A stretch of 64,000 nucleotides of DNA from Devosia yakushimensis (GTDB lineage Bacteria; Pseudomonadota; Alphaproteobacteria; Rhizobiales; Devosiaceae), in the NCBI RefSeq assembly GCF_030159855.1, contig NZ_BSNG01000001.1, positions 806,001 through 870,000 of the forward strand, read 5' to 3'. Position numbers and translations under genes: made by a program. Positions 1 to 8,390 of the stretch are shown piece after piece; position 1 is the first letter of the stretch; the number at the start of each line of letters is the position of its first letter. The notes beneath the pieces were generated by a model. That model worked only from the letters and a program-made list of their open reading frames with translations, did not search any database and was not told where the DNA came from.

Positions 1-616
1 GGTGCAGGCTCCGCAGGTCGTCCGCGGTAATGCTCGCAAGGGTTTCGGGCGTTCCCTCGCGGCGGCGGGCATAGGGATGGTCGCCATAAAGCGTCTGGGC
101 CCAGAGATTTTGCGCCGCCGTGCTGGGGTCCTGGGCAGCGGCGACAATGCCGGCGACGATCTGGGCGCGCATGCGGTCGATCGGGTTCTGGTCGAAGCGC
201 GGCGCCTCGATGGCGAGCTTGAACAGGTCCAATGCCTCGTCGCGCTGCTCGGTCAGTAGGCGCATCGCCCCATAGACCGCGTCATTGTCGGCGACGAAAC
301 TCATCTCCGCCCCGACATTGTCCAGCTCGATCTGGAAAGCCTCGCTGTCGAGATCGCCCGCGCCCTCGTCGAACAGGGCGGTCATCAGGTTGGCAAGGCC
401 CTCCTTGCCCACGGGGTCCTGCGTCGTGCCGCCCTCGAAGGCGAAGCGGATGGTGATCAGGGGCAGCGAATGGTCTTCCATCAGCCAGGCCTTGATGCCC
501 AGGGGCGAGGTGACCTCCTGGAACTGAATCTCGGCCTGTGCAGGCAGGCTCAGCAGCAATGTGAATAGCGCGGCAAACAGCGCCAGCGCATGGCGGAGCG
601 GGAAAAGTCTGGTCAT
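1..616 (-). CDS. M16 (pitrilysin) family peptidase, second of a pair, truncated by window edge
   Basis: Translating the minus strand from the ATG at 616 gives an open frame to the window edge (205 codons seen). It starts MTRLFPLRHALALFAALFT, a clear signal peptide ending near AQA, followed by a domain that aligns with the M16 N-terminal fold (SPLGIKAWLMEDHSLPLITI, then GKEGLANLMTALFDEGAGD). At the position where active M16 enzymes carry HxxEH this protein has GLANLMTALFDEG, so it lacks the zinc site. Such zinc-less subunits usually pair with an active partner, and the active partner is the gene just upstream: its stop and this start share one base (TGATG), so the two are probably translationally coupled. 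The likely place of action is the periplasm. The C-terminal part is outside the window. Confidence 0.85.
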   Translation of the reverse strand, partial: MTRLFPLRHALALFAALFTLLLSLPAQAEIQFQEVTSPLGIKAWLMEDHSLPLITIRFAFEGGTTQDPVGKEGLANLMTALFDEGAGDLDSEAFQIELDNVGAEMSFVADNDAVYGAMRLLTEQRDEALDLFKLAIEAPRFDQNPIDRMRAQIVAGIVAAAQDPSTAAQNLWAQTLYGDHPYARRREGTPETLASITADDLRSLH

Positions 617-1971
617 CACTGGGCTCCGGCGTCGCTGGGCAGCAGATAGCTGGTCACGGAAAGGGAAGGGTCGAGATATTTCGCCGCCACGGCCTGTACC
701 TGTTCGGCGGTGACGTCGCGGATGCGGTCGGGCCACTCGGCCAGGGTTTCGATGTTGCCCCCATTGGCCAGTTCGGCACCATAGATATGGGCCATGCTGA
801 ATTGCACATCGCGGGCAAAGATCATGGAGCGCACATAGCGCGCCTTGGCGCTTTCCAGTTCCGCCTCGGTGACGCCATCCTTGATCAGCAGGGCCAGTTG
901 TTCGCTGATGGCGCCTTCGACATCGGCCAGGGTGTGCTCGGGTTGCGGGGCGCCATAGAGCATGAAGGTGCTGTCGTCATAGGCGCCGCCATCGTAGCGG
1001 GTGCCCGCCGATGCGCCGATGCCGTCCTTGACGATAATCTGCTGATAAAGCCGGCTACGGCTTCCTCCGCCCAGGATTTCCGACAGCAGGTCCAGTGCTT
1101 CGGCCTCGCCATTTTCAGCGGAGCGGTAAGTGGGGACGATCCAGGATTTGGTGAAACTGGCAATGCCCACGCGCGGGTCGGCGAGGGTAACGGTGCGCTG
1201 GGTGTCATGCTGGGGTTCGGCAGGCCGAACACGCGGCGGCAGGGCAGGGCCGCGCGGCACCGCGCCATAACTGGCCTCGGCAAGGGCGCGGACTTCGTCC
1301 ACATCGACATCGCCCGCCACCACCAGCACGGCGTTGTTAGGCGCATAATACTGATTGTAGAAAGCGACGGCATCGGCCCGGTTGAGCTGTTCCATCTCAT
1401 GCATCCAGCCGATGGTGGGGATGCGATAGGGATGGTTCTGGAACAGGGTGGCGTAGACTTCCTCCTGCAGCAGCGCCTGCGGATTGCTGTCGGTGCGCAT
1501 GCGGCGCTCCTCCAGCACCACGTCGCGTTCGGAGCCGATGACATCTTCGGTGAGGATCAGCCCGCGCATGCGGTCGGCCTCGAAATCCATCATGGACGCG
1601 AGGGCATCGGGCGGCACCACCTGGTAATAAGCGGTGACGTCATTGGTGGTGAAGGCATTGCCGGTCCCGCCGATTTCGGTGACGGCGCGATCGAGTTCGC
1701 CCGCGGGGTGGCGCGCCGTGCCCTTGAACATCAGGTGCTCGAGAAAATGGGCGATGCCCGATTTCCCCGCCGGCTCGTCGGCGCTGCCCACCTTGTACCA
1801 GACCATATGGGTGACGATGGGCGCGCGGCGATTGGGGATCACCACGACCTCCAAGCCATTATCGAGCACAAATTGCTCGGCCACGGCCTCGGGCTGCACC
1901 TGTTCTTTGGCCAGAACTGGCGCGGCAAGCAGCGCGGTCAGGGCGAAGGCCATGGCGGTTTTGAACATCAT
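616..1971 (-). CDS. M16 family zinc metallopeptidase, active subunit, secreted
   Basis: A 451-residue protein (461 if the upstream start at 2001 is used). The inner Met at 1971 is preferred because it opens directly into a signal peptide, MMFKTAMAFALTALLAAPVLA; the ribosome site in front is weak for either choice. The inverted zinc motif HFLEHLMF (HxxEH) is present, with the downstream glutamate region ERDVVLEERRMR, so this is a catalytically competent pitrilysin/processing-peptidase-like enzyme. It forms a two-gene unit with the zinc-less M16 protein downstream (TGATG overlap), a common bacterial arrangement for a periplasmic heterodimeric peptidase. The substrate is unknown. Confidence 0.92.
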   Translation of the reverse strand: MMFKTAMAFALTALLAAPVLAKEQVQPEAVAEQFVLDNGLEVVVIPNRRAPIVTHMVWYKVGSADEPAGKSGIAHFLEHLMFKGTARHPAGELDRAVTEIGGTGNAFTTNDVTAYYQVVPPDALASMMDFEADRMRGLILTEDVIGSERDVVLEERRMRTDSNPQALLQEEVYATLFQNHPYRIPTIGWMHEMEQLNRADAVAFYNQYYAPNNAVLVVAGDVDVDEVRALAEASYGAVPRGPALPPRVRPAEPQHDTQRTVTLADPRVGIASFTKSWIVPTYRSAENGEAEALDLLSEILGGGSRSRLYQQIIVKDGIGASAGTRYDGGAYDDSTFMLYGAPQPEHTLADVEGAISEQLALLIKDGVTEAELESAKARYVRSMIFARDVQFSMAHIYGAELANGGNIETLAEWPDRIRDVTAEQVQAVAAKYLDPSLSVTSYLLPSDAGAQ

Positions 1972-2040
1972 CGGCAGAATCCCGGTTGGTCGACCCGGCA
2001 TGCCTAGACGAGTTCGTCGATGCGCGGGAACAATTGTTTG

Positions 2041-2646
2041 TCAGTTGAGGAAAGTCAGGTGCTCGTTGCGGAACTGGCGGTGTCCAATACCGGCCGGTTC
2101 CAGGTCCGACGCGTCAAGCCTCGTCAAATGCTGGCGAATAGCTGCCGCTGCCGCATCGGGCTCCAGCCGGGTAACATCGAGCACCAGCAATTCGGCGACA
2201 TCAGGCTCCTGTATGCGGTCGGTCGCCATCGCTTCCTTGAGTACCTGGCTATCGGCAAGCTTGCGGCCAATTCGATCTGCCTGCTGCACGCGCCGGGCGT
2301 TCTCCTCGATATCGGCGGCGAGCACGATCGGTATGAGCGGGACGTTTCTGGCGATAGCCAAATCCACGACCTGGTTCCAGGCCTCGCGTTCGCGAGATGC
2401 GCCCACGCAAAGCGCATTGGTCATCACGAATGTTTCGTTCGCCGGCCGTTCGGCAAGCGTCTGATAGACGGCGCTGCGCACGGCTTCATAGAGGGGCCAT
2501 CGGGCAGGATCGTTTATTGAAGTTCAGCCGATGGCTACATCGTGCAGGAGGTGATTGTGGATGAAGCGGGCGCCCAGGTCTGCGGCCAGCAGGCGCCCTA
2601 TCGTCAGTTTGCCGACGCCGGGCCAGCCATTGAGGTGGATGATCAT
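2041..2646 (-). pseudogene. P-loop kinase-like (AAA-type small ATPase) gene interrupted by an in-frame TGA
   Basis: From the ATG at 2646 the frame reads MIIHLNGWPGVGKLTIGRLL and continues to residue 40, where TGA (2526-2524) stops it. The same frame then runs open to the stop at 2041 (about 160 codons, containing RWPLYEAVRSAVYQTLAERP and NETFVMTNALCVGASRERE). The N-terminus has the Walker A-type loop GWPGVGKL of small shikimate-kinase-like ATPases, and the rest matches the remaining part of such a protein (about 200 residues in all). No frameshift is needed: one base change (TGA to a sense codon such as TGC, TGT or TGG) would restore the full gene. The GTG at 2481 could restart translation, but that product would lack the P-loop. 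It lies 17 bp downstream of the propeller gene on the same strand. A sequencing error is the alternative to a real nonsense mutation. Confidence 0.8.
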
Positions 2647-2663
2647 CCTGCTGCTGCCACCAT

Positions 2664-3575
2664 TCACCCCCGCGGATAGGCCATATAGGCCAGGCGCCGG
2701 CTGTCGGGGGCCCAGGAATTGACATTGATCGTGCCCTGACCGCCGAAGAAGCTGGCCAGCGTGCGCAATTCGTCGCCCTCGGGCGACATCAGGCGCAGCA
2801 ACACGTCCTTGTCCGCGGGGTGTCCCGTGGTGCCTTGGGGATAACTCAGGAGGGCCACGAGCGAACCATCGGGCGAGAGGTGGGGAAACCAGTTGACGTA
2901 GCTGTCGAAGGTCAGCTGCTCGAGCCCGCTGCCATCGGCTGCGCTCATGCGGAAGACCTGGGCATGGCCCGGCCGGCTCGCGGCCAGCTCGGAGTTGAAA
3001 TAGATCCAGCGGCCATCGGGCGAATATTCCGGCCCGTCATTGGGAACGCTGAGATCGGTCAGCCGCGTATCGGGTCCGCCAGCGGTGGGAATGGTGAAAA
3101 CATTGACCTGCCGCTCGCCATTGCGCTGTTCGATGGCGACGTAGGAGAGCGTGGCACCGTCGGGCGAGATGCCATGCAGATAATAGTGGAACGGAGTGGG
3201 ATGCGTATTGGAAACGCGCTGCGGAGTGCCGCCTGTGACAGGCACGGCATAGAGGTGTCCATCGTCAGAGCTGACGTAAATGCTGGTGCCGTCGGGCGAT
3301 AGCACGTGGTCGTTATTGAGATCGGCCAGCGCGCCGGTATCGATCTGCTCGGGCTGGCCACCCGTGGCGGCGATACGATAGAGCCGCCCGCCGGCATTGA
3401 AGACCAGCCATTGCCCATCGGCGGACCAATTGGGCGCTTCGATGACTTCGGTCGAGCTGAAGATGACATCGGCATTGCCGTCGAGGTCGATGACGGTCAG
3501 ATCAGAGCGCTGGCCGGCGGCCAGGGAGCGGCCGCGGCGCGGAAAGATGAAGGTCACGTTGATCACCCTGGGCAA
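2664..3575 (-). CDS. TolB-like beta-propeller (PD40/WD40-type) protein
   Basis: A 303-residue protein made of repeated blades with the PD40 pattern: APNWSADGQWLVFNAGGRLY, SPDGTSIYVSSDDGHLYAV, SPDGATLSYVAIEQRNGERQ, YSPDGRWIYFNSELA, LSPDGSLVALLSYPQ and a final WAPDSRRLAYM. The pattern is that of TolB-type propellers, which mediate protein contacts, but there is no signal peptide, so this copy is probably cytoplasmic. The longest frame starts at a TTG at 3575 with no good ribosome site; the true start could be an inner codon near RSDLTVIDL. The partner and role are unknown. The upstream neighbour ettA is divergent. Confidence 0.8.
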   Translation of the reverse strand: MPRVINVTFIFPRRGRSLAAGQRSDLTVIDLDGNADVIFSSTEVIEAPNWSADGQWLVFNAGGRLYRIAATGGQPEQIDTGALADLNNDHVLSPDGTSIYVSSDDGHLYAVPVTGGTPQRVSNTHPTPFHYYLHGISPDGATLSYVAIEQRNGERQVNVFTIPTAGGPDTRLTDLSVPNDGPEYSPDGRWIYFNSELAASRPGHAQVFRMSAADGSGLEQLTFDSYVNWFPHLSPDGSLVALLSYPQGTTGHPADKDVLLRLMSPEGDELRTLASFFGGQGTINVNSWAPDSRRLAYMAYPRG

Positions 3576-3697
3576 TGAGGAAAGGCGGGATGGACCCTAA
3601 CCCAGCATATTGCGCCTCGCCAGCCCCGTTGCCCCGCCGACCGGCTTGCCCTACATAGACGGCCAAATTCGAGAACCGCGAAGAGGTCAGCAAGCCT

Positions 3698-5353
3698 ATG
3701 GCTCGCCAGTTCATCTACCACATGCACGGAATGTCCAAAGCCTATGCCGGCGGCAAGAAGGTGTTGGACAATATCCATCTCAGCTTCTACCCCGACGCCA
3801 AGATCGGCGTGCTCGGTCCCAATGGCTCGGGCAAGTCGACCCTGCTCAAGATCATGGCCGGCATCGACACCGAATTCCAGGGTGAAGCCTGGGTCGCCCA
3901 GGGTGCCAAGGTCGGCTATCTCAGCCAGGAGCCCGAGCTTGATCCGGCGCTGAACGTGCTCGGCAATGTCATGACCGGGGTCAAGGAAAAGAAGGCCATT
4001 ATCGATCGTTACAACGAGCTGATGATGGAATATTCCGACGAGACGGCCGACGAGGCCGCCAAGCTGCAGGACCAGATCGACGCCGAGAATCTGTGGGATC
4101 TCGAATCGCAGGTCGAGGTGGCCATGGAAGCCTTGGGCTGCCCCCCGGGCGATGCCGATGTCACCAAGCTTTCGGGTGGCGAACGCCGCCGTGTCGCGCT
4201 CTGCGCGCTGCTGCTCTCCAAGCCCGACCTGCTGCTGCTCGACGAACCGACCAACCATCTGGATGCCGAAACCACGGCCTGGCTCGAGCGCCATCTGCGC
4301 GAGTTCGAGGGTGCGGTGCTGATCATCACCCACGATCGCTACTTCCTCGACAATGTCACCGGCTGGATTCTCGAGCTCGATCGCGGCCGCGGCGTGCCCT
4401 ATGAGGGCAATTACTCGGCCTATCTGGCCGCCAAGGCCAAGCGCTTCGCCCAGGAAAAGAGCGAAGATGCGGCTCGCGCCAAGGTGCTGGAACGCGAACG
4501 CGAATGGATGGGGCAGTCGCCGCAGGCGCGCCAGTCCAAGTCCAAGGCCCGCCTCAAGGCCTATGACGAACTGGTCAAGATCAACGAGGCCCGCACCCAG
4601 TCCTCGACCGCCCAGATCATCATTCCGCCCGGCGAACGGCTGGGGCAGAACGTCATCGACATCGAGGGGCTCTCCAAGTCCTATGGCGATCGCGTTTTGA
4701 TCGACAATCTGACCTTCAAGCTGCCCCCGGGCGGCATTGTGGGCATTATCGGCCCGAACGGCGCCGGCAAGACCACTCTGTTCCGCATGCTGACCGGCCA
4801 GGAAAAGCCCGATGCGGGCAGCGTCACCGTGGCCGAGAGTGTGCATCTGGGCTATGTCGACCAGAGCCGCGACAGCCTCAACCCGAACAAGACCGTCTGG
4901 GAAGAAATCTCGGAAGGCGACGAAGTGCTGATGCTGGGCAAGCGCGAGGTCAATTCGCGTGCCTATACCAGCTCGTTCAACTTCAAGGGCGGCGACCAAC
5001 AACAGAAGGTGGGCAATCTCTCGGGCGGGCAGCGCAATCGCGTGCATCTGGCCAAGATGCTCAAGAGCGGCGCCAACGTCCTGCTGCTTGACGAGCCGAC
5101 CAATGATCTGGACACCGAAACCCTCGCCGCGCTCGAAGAGGCGCTGGAGGAATTCGCCGGTTGCGCCGTGATCATCAGCCACGATCGCATGTTCCTCGAT
5201 CGCCTGGCGACCCACATGCTGGCCTTCGAGGGCGATAGCCATGTGGAATGGTTCGAAGGCAATTTCGCCGATTACGAAGCCGACAAGATCCGGCGCCTCG
5301 GCGCCGATGCGGTCAACCCCAAGCGCGCGACTTACAAGCCGCTGACGCGGTAG
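3698..5353 (+). CDS. ettA: Energy-dependent translational throttle protein EttA (ABC-F ATPase)
   Basis: The 551-residue product has two ABC ATPase domains in one chain and no membrane segments, the ABC-F layout. Domain 1 has Walker A GPNGSGKST (residues 40-48), signature LSGGERRRV and Walker B LLLLDEPTNHLD; domain 2 has GPNGAGKTT, LSGGQRNRV and VLLLDEPTNDLD. The inter-domain linker (ERLGQNVIDIEGLSKSYGD region) and the N-terminus MARQFIYHMHGMSKAY are typical of EttA. EttA binds the ribosomal E site and gates entry into elongation according to the ATP/ADP ratio. It appears to be monocistronic, followed by a REP-like repeat. Confidence 0.96.
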   Translation: MARQFIYHMHGMSKAYAGGKKVLDNIHLSFYPDAKIGVLGPNGSGKSTLLKIMAGIDTEFQGEAWVAQGAKVGYLSQEPELDPALNVLGNVMTGVKEKKAIIDRYNELMMEYSDETADEAAKLQDQIDAENLWDLESQVEVAMEALGCPPGDADVTKLSGGERRRVALCALLLSKPDLLLLDEPTNHLDAETTAWLERHLREFEGAVLIITHDRYFLDNVTGWILELDRGRGVPYEGNYSAYLAAKAKRFAQEKSEDAARAKVLEREREWMGQSPQARQSKSKARLKAYDELVKINEARTQSSTAQIIIPPGERLGQNVIDIEGLSKSYGDRVLIDNLTFKLPPGGIVGIIGPNGAGKTTLFRMLTGQEKPDAGSVTVAESVHLGYVDQSRDSLNPNKTVWEEISEGDEVLMLGKREVNSRAYTSSFNFKGGDQQQKVGNLSGGQRNRVHLAKMLKSGANVLLLDEPTNDLDTETLAALEEALEEFAGCAVIISHDRMFLDRLATHMLAFEGDSHVEWFEGNFADYEADKIRRLGADAVNPKRATYKPLTR

Positions 5354-5386
5354 GACGCAGCACGGGTCGTCCAAACTCAGTTCCAT

Positions 5387-5468
5387 CGTCATTGCCCGGC
5401 TCGTCCGGGCAATCCATCTTTCTGCGTGCGCTGCGAGATGGATCACCCGGACGGGCCGGGTGATGACG
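5387..5468. repeat. REP-like paired inverted repeat (family A)
   Basis: Two 33-nt arms (5387-5419 and 5436-5468) are inverted copies around a 16-nt spacer. Each arm is itself a hairpin (ATTGCCCGG / CCGGGCAAT in the left arm, ATCACCCGG / CCGGGTGAT in the right). The arms differ at several bases, but the differences keep each inner hairpin paired. It lies between ettA and aat, both read rightwards. The rest of the 310-bp gap (5354-5663) holds no other feature that I recognise apart from the aat ribosome site. Confidence 0.85.
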
Positions 5469-5663
5469 ATGAACCGAGAAATCGCGGAATGGTCTAGCTC
5501 AACGCTCTATCGTTCTCTCTCTTCCCCAAGGAAGGTGGAGAGAGGACATGCCTGGCACCGCGCCAGTTTGTCATGTTTTCCCAATGTTTACCCCAAGCAA
5601 TACTATTCGCCGCAAACTGCGCGGATAGTGGTAGAGACTAGGCTGATAAACTTGGAGAGACGC

Positions 5664-6542
5664 ATGACCGAACAATCGCAGTTCTCGGAAAGTCTTCCGG
5701 TCTGGGTCCGGCGTCAGGCTTTGGGTTTGGCTTTGCGCCTGATGCCCAAGCGGCTTGTGGATTCGGCCTATCTCACTGCGCATACCGCCTATCGTCTGGT
5801 GGTGCGTGGTCCGCGGGTTCCCAATGCTTCCTCCATCGTGTCGCGGCCCAATGATTACGGTGGGCCGGTCTATGATACGTCTTCGGCGGGTCTTCTGGCC
5901 GGCATGCAGAATGGGTTTTATTTCCTTTGCCACATAGCGCCGCTCAAATGGTGGTCCCCGCCCATGCGTGGCGTGATGATGATCTCGGGCGTGCATGTGG
6001 CCAAGCGCTTCAAGCGCTCGCTCAAATCCTCGCCCTTCACCGTCACCATCGACAAGGATTTTGCCGGCGTGCTGCGCGGCTGCGCGGCCATCCGGCCGGG
6101 GCGCCCCCCGCTCACCTGGCTTTTTCCGGCTACCCAGCGGCGCCTGCAAAAGCTCTATGAGGAAGGCCATGCCCATTCGGTCGAAGTCTGGAATGAGCAG
6201 GGCGAACTGGTTGGCGGCGTATTCGGGGTGATGCTCGGCACGGTTTTCACCGCGCTCAGCATGTTCCATACCGAGGACAATGCGTCCAAGGTCGCCATTG
6301 TCAGCCTCTATCATCATCTGGATGCCTGGGGCGTCGATGTGGTCGACCATCAGGGTCTCACGCCCTGGGTCGAGACCCTGGGCGGCGTGTTGGTGACCCG
6401 TGAGCAATATGTTGCCCTCCTGGCCCGCCCGGCCAAGTCCGACGCCGCCAAGCCTGGCCCATGGCATGTGCAGTTCAGCCCTGCCCAGACCGGCGAATGG
6501 GAACCTTCGCAGCCCGCTCCCGCCAAGTCGGAAGCCGCCTGA
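5664..6542 (+). CDS. aat: Leucyl/phenylalanyl-tRNA--protein transferase
   Basis: A 292-residue protein. It transfers Leu or Phe from aminoacyl-tRNA to the N-terminus of proteins bearing Arg or Lys, creating a degron for the ClpS/ClpAP N-end rule pathway. Diagnostic segments are SAGLLAGMQNGFYFLCHIAPLKWWSPPMRGVM, the acceptor region KSSPFTVTIDKDFAGVLRGCA, HAHSVEVWNEQGELVGGVFGVMLGTVF and the end motif VDHQGLTPWVETLGG. The in-frame ORF extends to 5460, but that extension runs through the repeat; the ATG at 5664 has GGAGAG just upstream and starts MTEQSQFSESLPVWVRRQA. The C-terminus carries a short Pro/Ala-rich tail. Confidence 0.95.
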   Translation: MTEQSQFSESLPVWVRRQALGLALRLMPKRLVDSAYLTAHTAYRLVVRGPRVPNASSIVSRPNDYGGPVYDTSSAGLLAGMQNGFYFLCHIAPLKWWSPPMRGVMMISGVHVAKRFKRSLKSSPFTVTIDKDFAGVLRGCAAIRPGRPPLTWLFPATQRRLQKLYEEGHAHSVEVWNEQGELVGGVFGVMLGTVFTALSMFHTEDNASKVAIVSLYHHLDAWGVDVVDHQGLTPWVETLGGVLVTREQYVALLARPAKSDAAKPGPWHVQFSPAQTGEWEPSQPAPAKSEAA

Positions 6543-6659
6543 GCCATGCTCGACCTCTGATTTTCACCGGAGTGGTGTTGGCACCACTTCGATCATCCTC
6601 GCCATTTGCCTTGCGCCTCCAATGCGCTATGCCTCCGTCAAACTTAGTGGAGAATAGCC

Positions 6660-7505
6660 GTGTCACTGGAGCCATTCGAGCTCGATATCGGTCGGGCCAA
6701 GCTTGTCGGCGTGGAAATGGGTGAGGGGCTTGCCGTCGTGTTCCTCCATGCGGGCGTGTGCGACAAGCGCATGTGGTCCGAGCAGATGCAGGCGGTTGCC
6801 GATGCCGGCTGGCATGCCGTGGCCTATGACCGGCGCGGCTATGGCGAGACGGTCTCGGAAGACGAGGCTTTCAACCATGTCGATGATCTCGAAGCGGTGC
6901 TCGATGCGCTCGGCATTCACGCGGCGGTCTTTGTCGGCTGTTCGATGGGCGGCGGGCTGGCGGTGGATTTTGCCCTGCGCGATCCCGGCCGGATCATCGG
7001 GCTGGTGCTGATCGGCACCTCGGTTACCGGCTCGCCCTGGACGGCCACCGATGTCGAGAGGATGATCGAGGCGGCCGAGGAGGATGCCTATGAGCGCCAC
7101 GATTGGGAGATGCTCAACCGCGTGCAGGCGCATGAATGGCTCGATGGTCCAAGGGTGCAGAGCGGACGGGTCGGTGGCGCGGCGCGCGAGCTCTTTCTCG
7201 ACATGAACGCGCTGGCCCTCAGCAAGCCCGTGCTGACCCAGGAAGAGGAGCGCCCGGACGCCTGGCGCCGGGTGGCCGAGGTCAATGCGCCGACCCTGCT
7301 GCTGGTGGGTGACGAGGACTTCACGGCGCTGATCGAACGGCACGAACACCTGTCCGAAGAAATGCCCAATGCCTTCGCCGCCGTGCTGGAAGGCGTCGCC
7401 CATATCCCCAGTATCGAGCGGCCCGAACTGGTCAATTCCATGCTGCTGGAATTTCTCGATGCCATTGGTGGGGAAGGGAATGATGAGGAAGATGAGGAGG
7501 AGTGA
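6660..7505 (+). CDS. Alpha/beta hydrolase
   Basis: A 281-residue alpha/beta-hydrolase fold protein. The oxyanion segment is VVFLHAGVCDKRMW, the nucleophile elbow is GCSMGG (Ser95), and the late His lies in the EGVAHIPSIERPE segment; the likely acidic residue is in LLLVGDEDFTAL. It starts with GTG at 6660, supported by GGAGA eight bases upstream. The C-terminal tail is strongly acidic (GGEGNDEEDEEE), which is unusual for the family. It most resembles the group of small esterases and haloperoxidase-like hydrolases; the substrate cannot be told from the sequence. It stands alone between aat and a repeat. Confidence 0.88.
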   Translation: MSLEPFELDIGRAKLVGVEMGEGLAVVFLHAGVCDKRMWSEQMQAVADAGWHAVAYDRRGYGETVSEDEAFNHVDDLEAVLDALGIHAAVFVGCSMGGGLAVDFALRDPGRIIGLVLIGTSVTGSPWTATDVERMIEAAEEDAYERHDWEMLNRVQAHEWLDGPRVQSGRVGGAARELFLDMNALALSKPVLTQEEERPDAWRRVAEVNAPTLLLVGDEDFTALIERHEHLSEEMPNAFAAVLEGVAHIPSIERPELVNSMLLEFLDAIGGEGNDEEDEEE

Positions 7506-7558
7506 GCCTGTCGAACTACGAGGTTGGGTGCCACGACCTCTTCGCCGAGAGATTCATC

Positions 7559-7580
7559 TTCCCGCTTTCGCGGGAATGAC
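7559..7580. repeat. REP-like single hairpin (family B half copy)
   Basis: The sequence TTCCCGCTTTCGCGGGAA followed by TGAC is the same half unit found twice, in inverted pairs, at 44118-44191. Here only one arm is present, in the gap after the hydrolase gene. A further stem without a T-run (TGGCCGGG / CCCGGCCA) lies at 7639-7660. Nothing else is seen in 7506-7743. Confidence 0.7.
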
Positions 7581-7743
7581 CCTGCGAGTGTTACGCAGCG
7601 ATGGTGCTGGGACGATTTCCTAATCCCTTGAATCAAGATGGCCGGGCGATAACCCGGCCACCTCATGCAGTGATTCATCGCGCTCACATCTGGAATCCGC
7701 CTGCTGTCAGCCTGATTCCGCATGCATCCGCAACCTTTTGATC

Positions 7744-8193
7744 TCAAACGGCAATAATGCCATCGAGATGCCGGTCGAGCTGCGGCGTCGGCAGGTTGGT
7801 CAGGTCCTTGTCCAGTTCGGCCAGGATGGTCTTCTTCACGGCCGGCGACATGGCCCGCCGGATTTCCCCGAGCGCAATTGGCGATGCCGCGATCACCAGG
7901 CGGTCGAATTCGCCCTCCTGCTGCTTGCGGTCGAGCATATGCGCCAGCGATTTGACGAAGACCATTTCGCGGTGTTCGACGGGGTCGGTGCGGGGCTCCA
8001 TGGCGCTGCGGCCGCCGCCGGCTGACGATTGGCCGCGGCCCGGCTTGTCGGTCACGATATCCTGCGCCATGAGCGGATCGATGGCAAAATCCAGCCCATC
8101 CACCTGGCGCAGTCCCTTGCCCGGTCCCGTGTTCTCCAGCACGCGCGCTTGCGTGCCGTCAGCGATCAGAATCCAGGTGACGGTCTTCTTCAT
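7744..8193 (-). CDS. Host attachment family protein
   Basis: A 149-residue protein beginning MKKTVTWILIADGTQARVLE, the hallmark start of the family annotated as protein required for attachment to host cells (Pfam Host_attach). The middle has a disordered, Gly/Ser-rich stretch (GRGQSSAGGGRSAMEPRTDP) before the conserved segment FVKSLAHMLDRKQQEGEFDRLVIAASPIALGEIRRAM and the C-terminal KTILAELDKDLTNLP. The family name comes from an Agrobacterium phenotype. The fold resembles an eRF1-like/archaeal RNase domain, so the biochemical role is uncertain. No signal peptide is visible. Confidence 0.88.
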   Translation of the reverse strand: MKKTVTWILIADGTQARVLENTGPGKGLRQVDGLDFAIDPLMAQDIVTDKPGRGQSSAGGGRSAMEPRTDPVEHREMVFVKSLAHMLDRKQQEGEFDRLVIAASPIALGEIRRAMSPAVKKTILAELDKDLTNLPTPQLDRHLDGIIAV

Positions 8194-8390
8194 GGTCTGC
8201 TCCTATTGTGGGTGGCATCGAAACGGAGCAGCCCGACGACCGCCCGTCTTTCAGAACGCCCCGCAGCCAAAAAGGTTTGCCCGTCCATCAGCAAAGCGCT
8301 GGCTGGCGATCACAAACTGTCATTGGTTTCCGCGGCGATCGGCTGCTAACACCGGGATATAGACGCCTCCCCAAAGGCGTGGAGTATCCG

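Noticed and set aside
2524..2526. TGA read as selenocysteine in the kinase-like gene
   Set aside because: No known selenoprotein of this family, and no selenocysteine element can be claimed from the sequence. A nonsense mutation or sequencing error is simpler.
3563..5446. 627-residue open frame on the minus strand opposite ettA
   Set aside because: It is antisense to the well-supported ettA gene; its protein is rich in low-information residues and has no recognisable motif. High GC content produces such shadows.
7639..7660. Terminator between the hydrolase and host-attachment genes
   Set aside because: The stem TGGCCGGG/CCCGGCCA is good, but no T-run follows on either strand.
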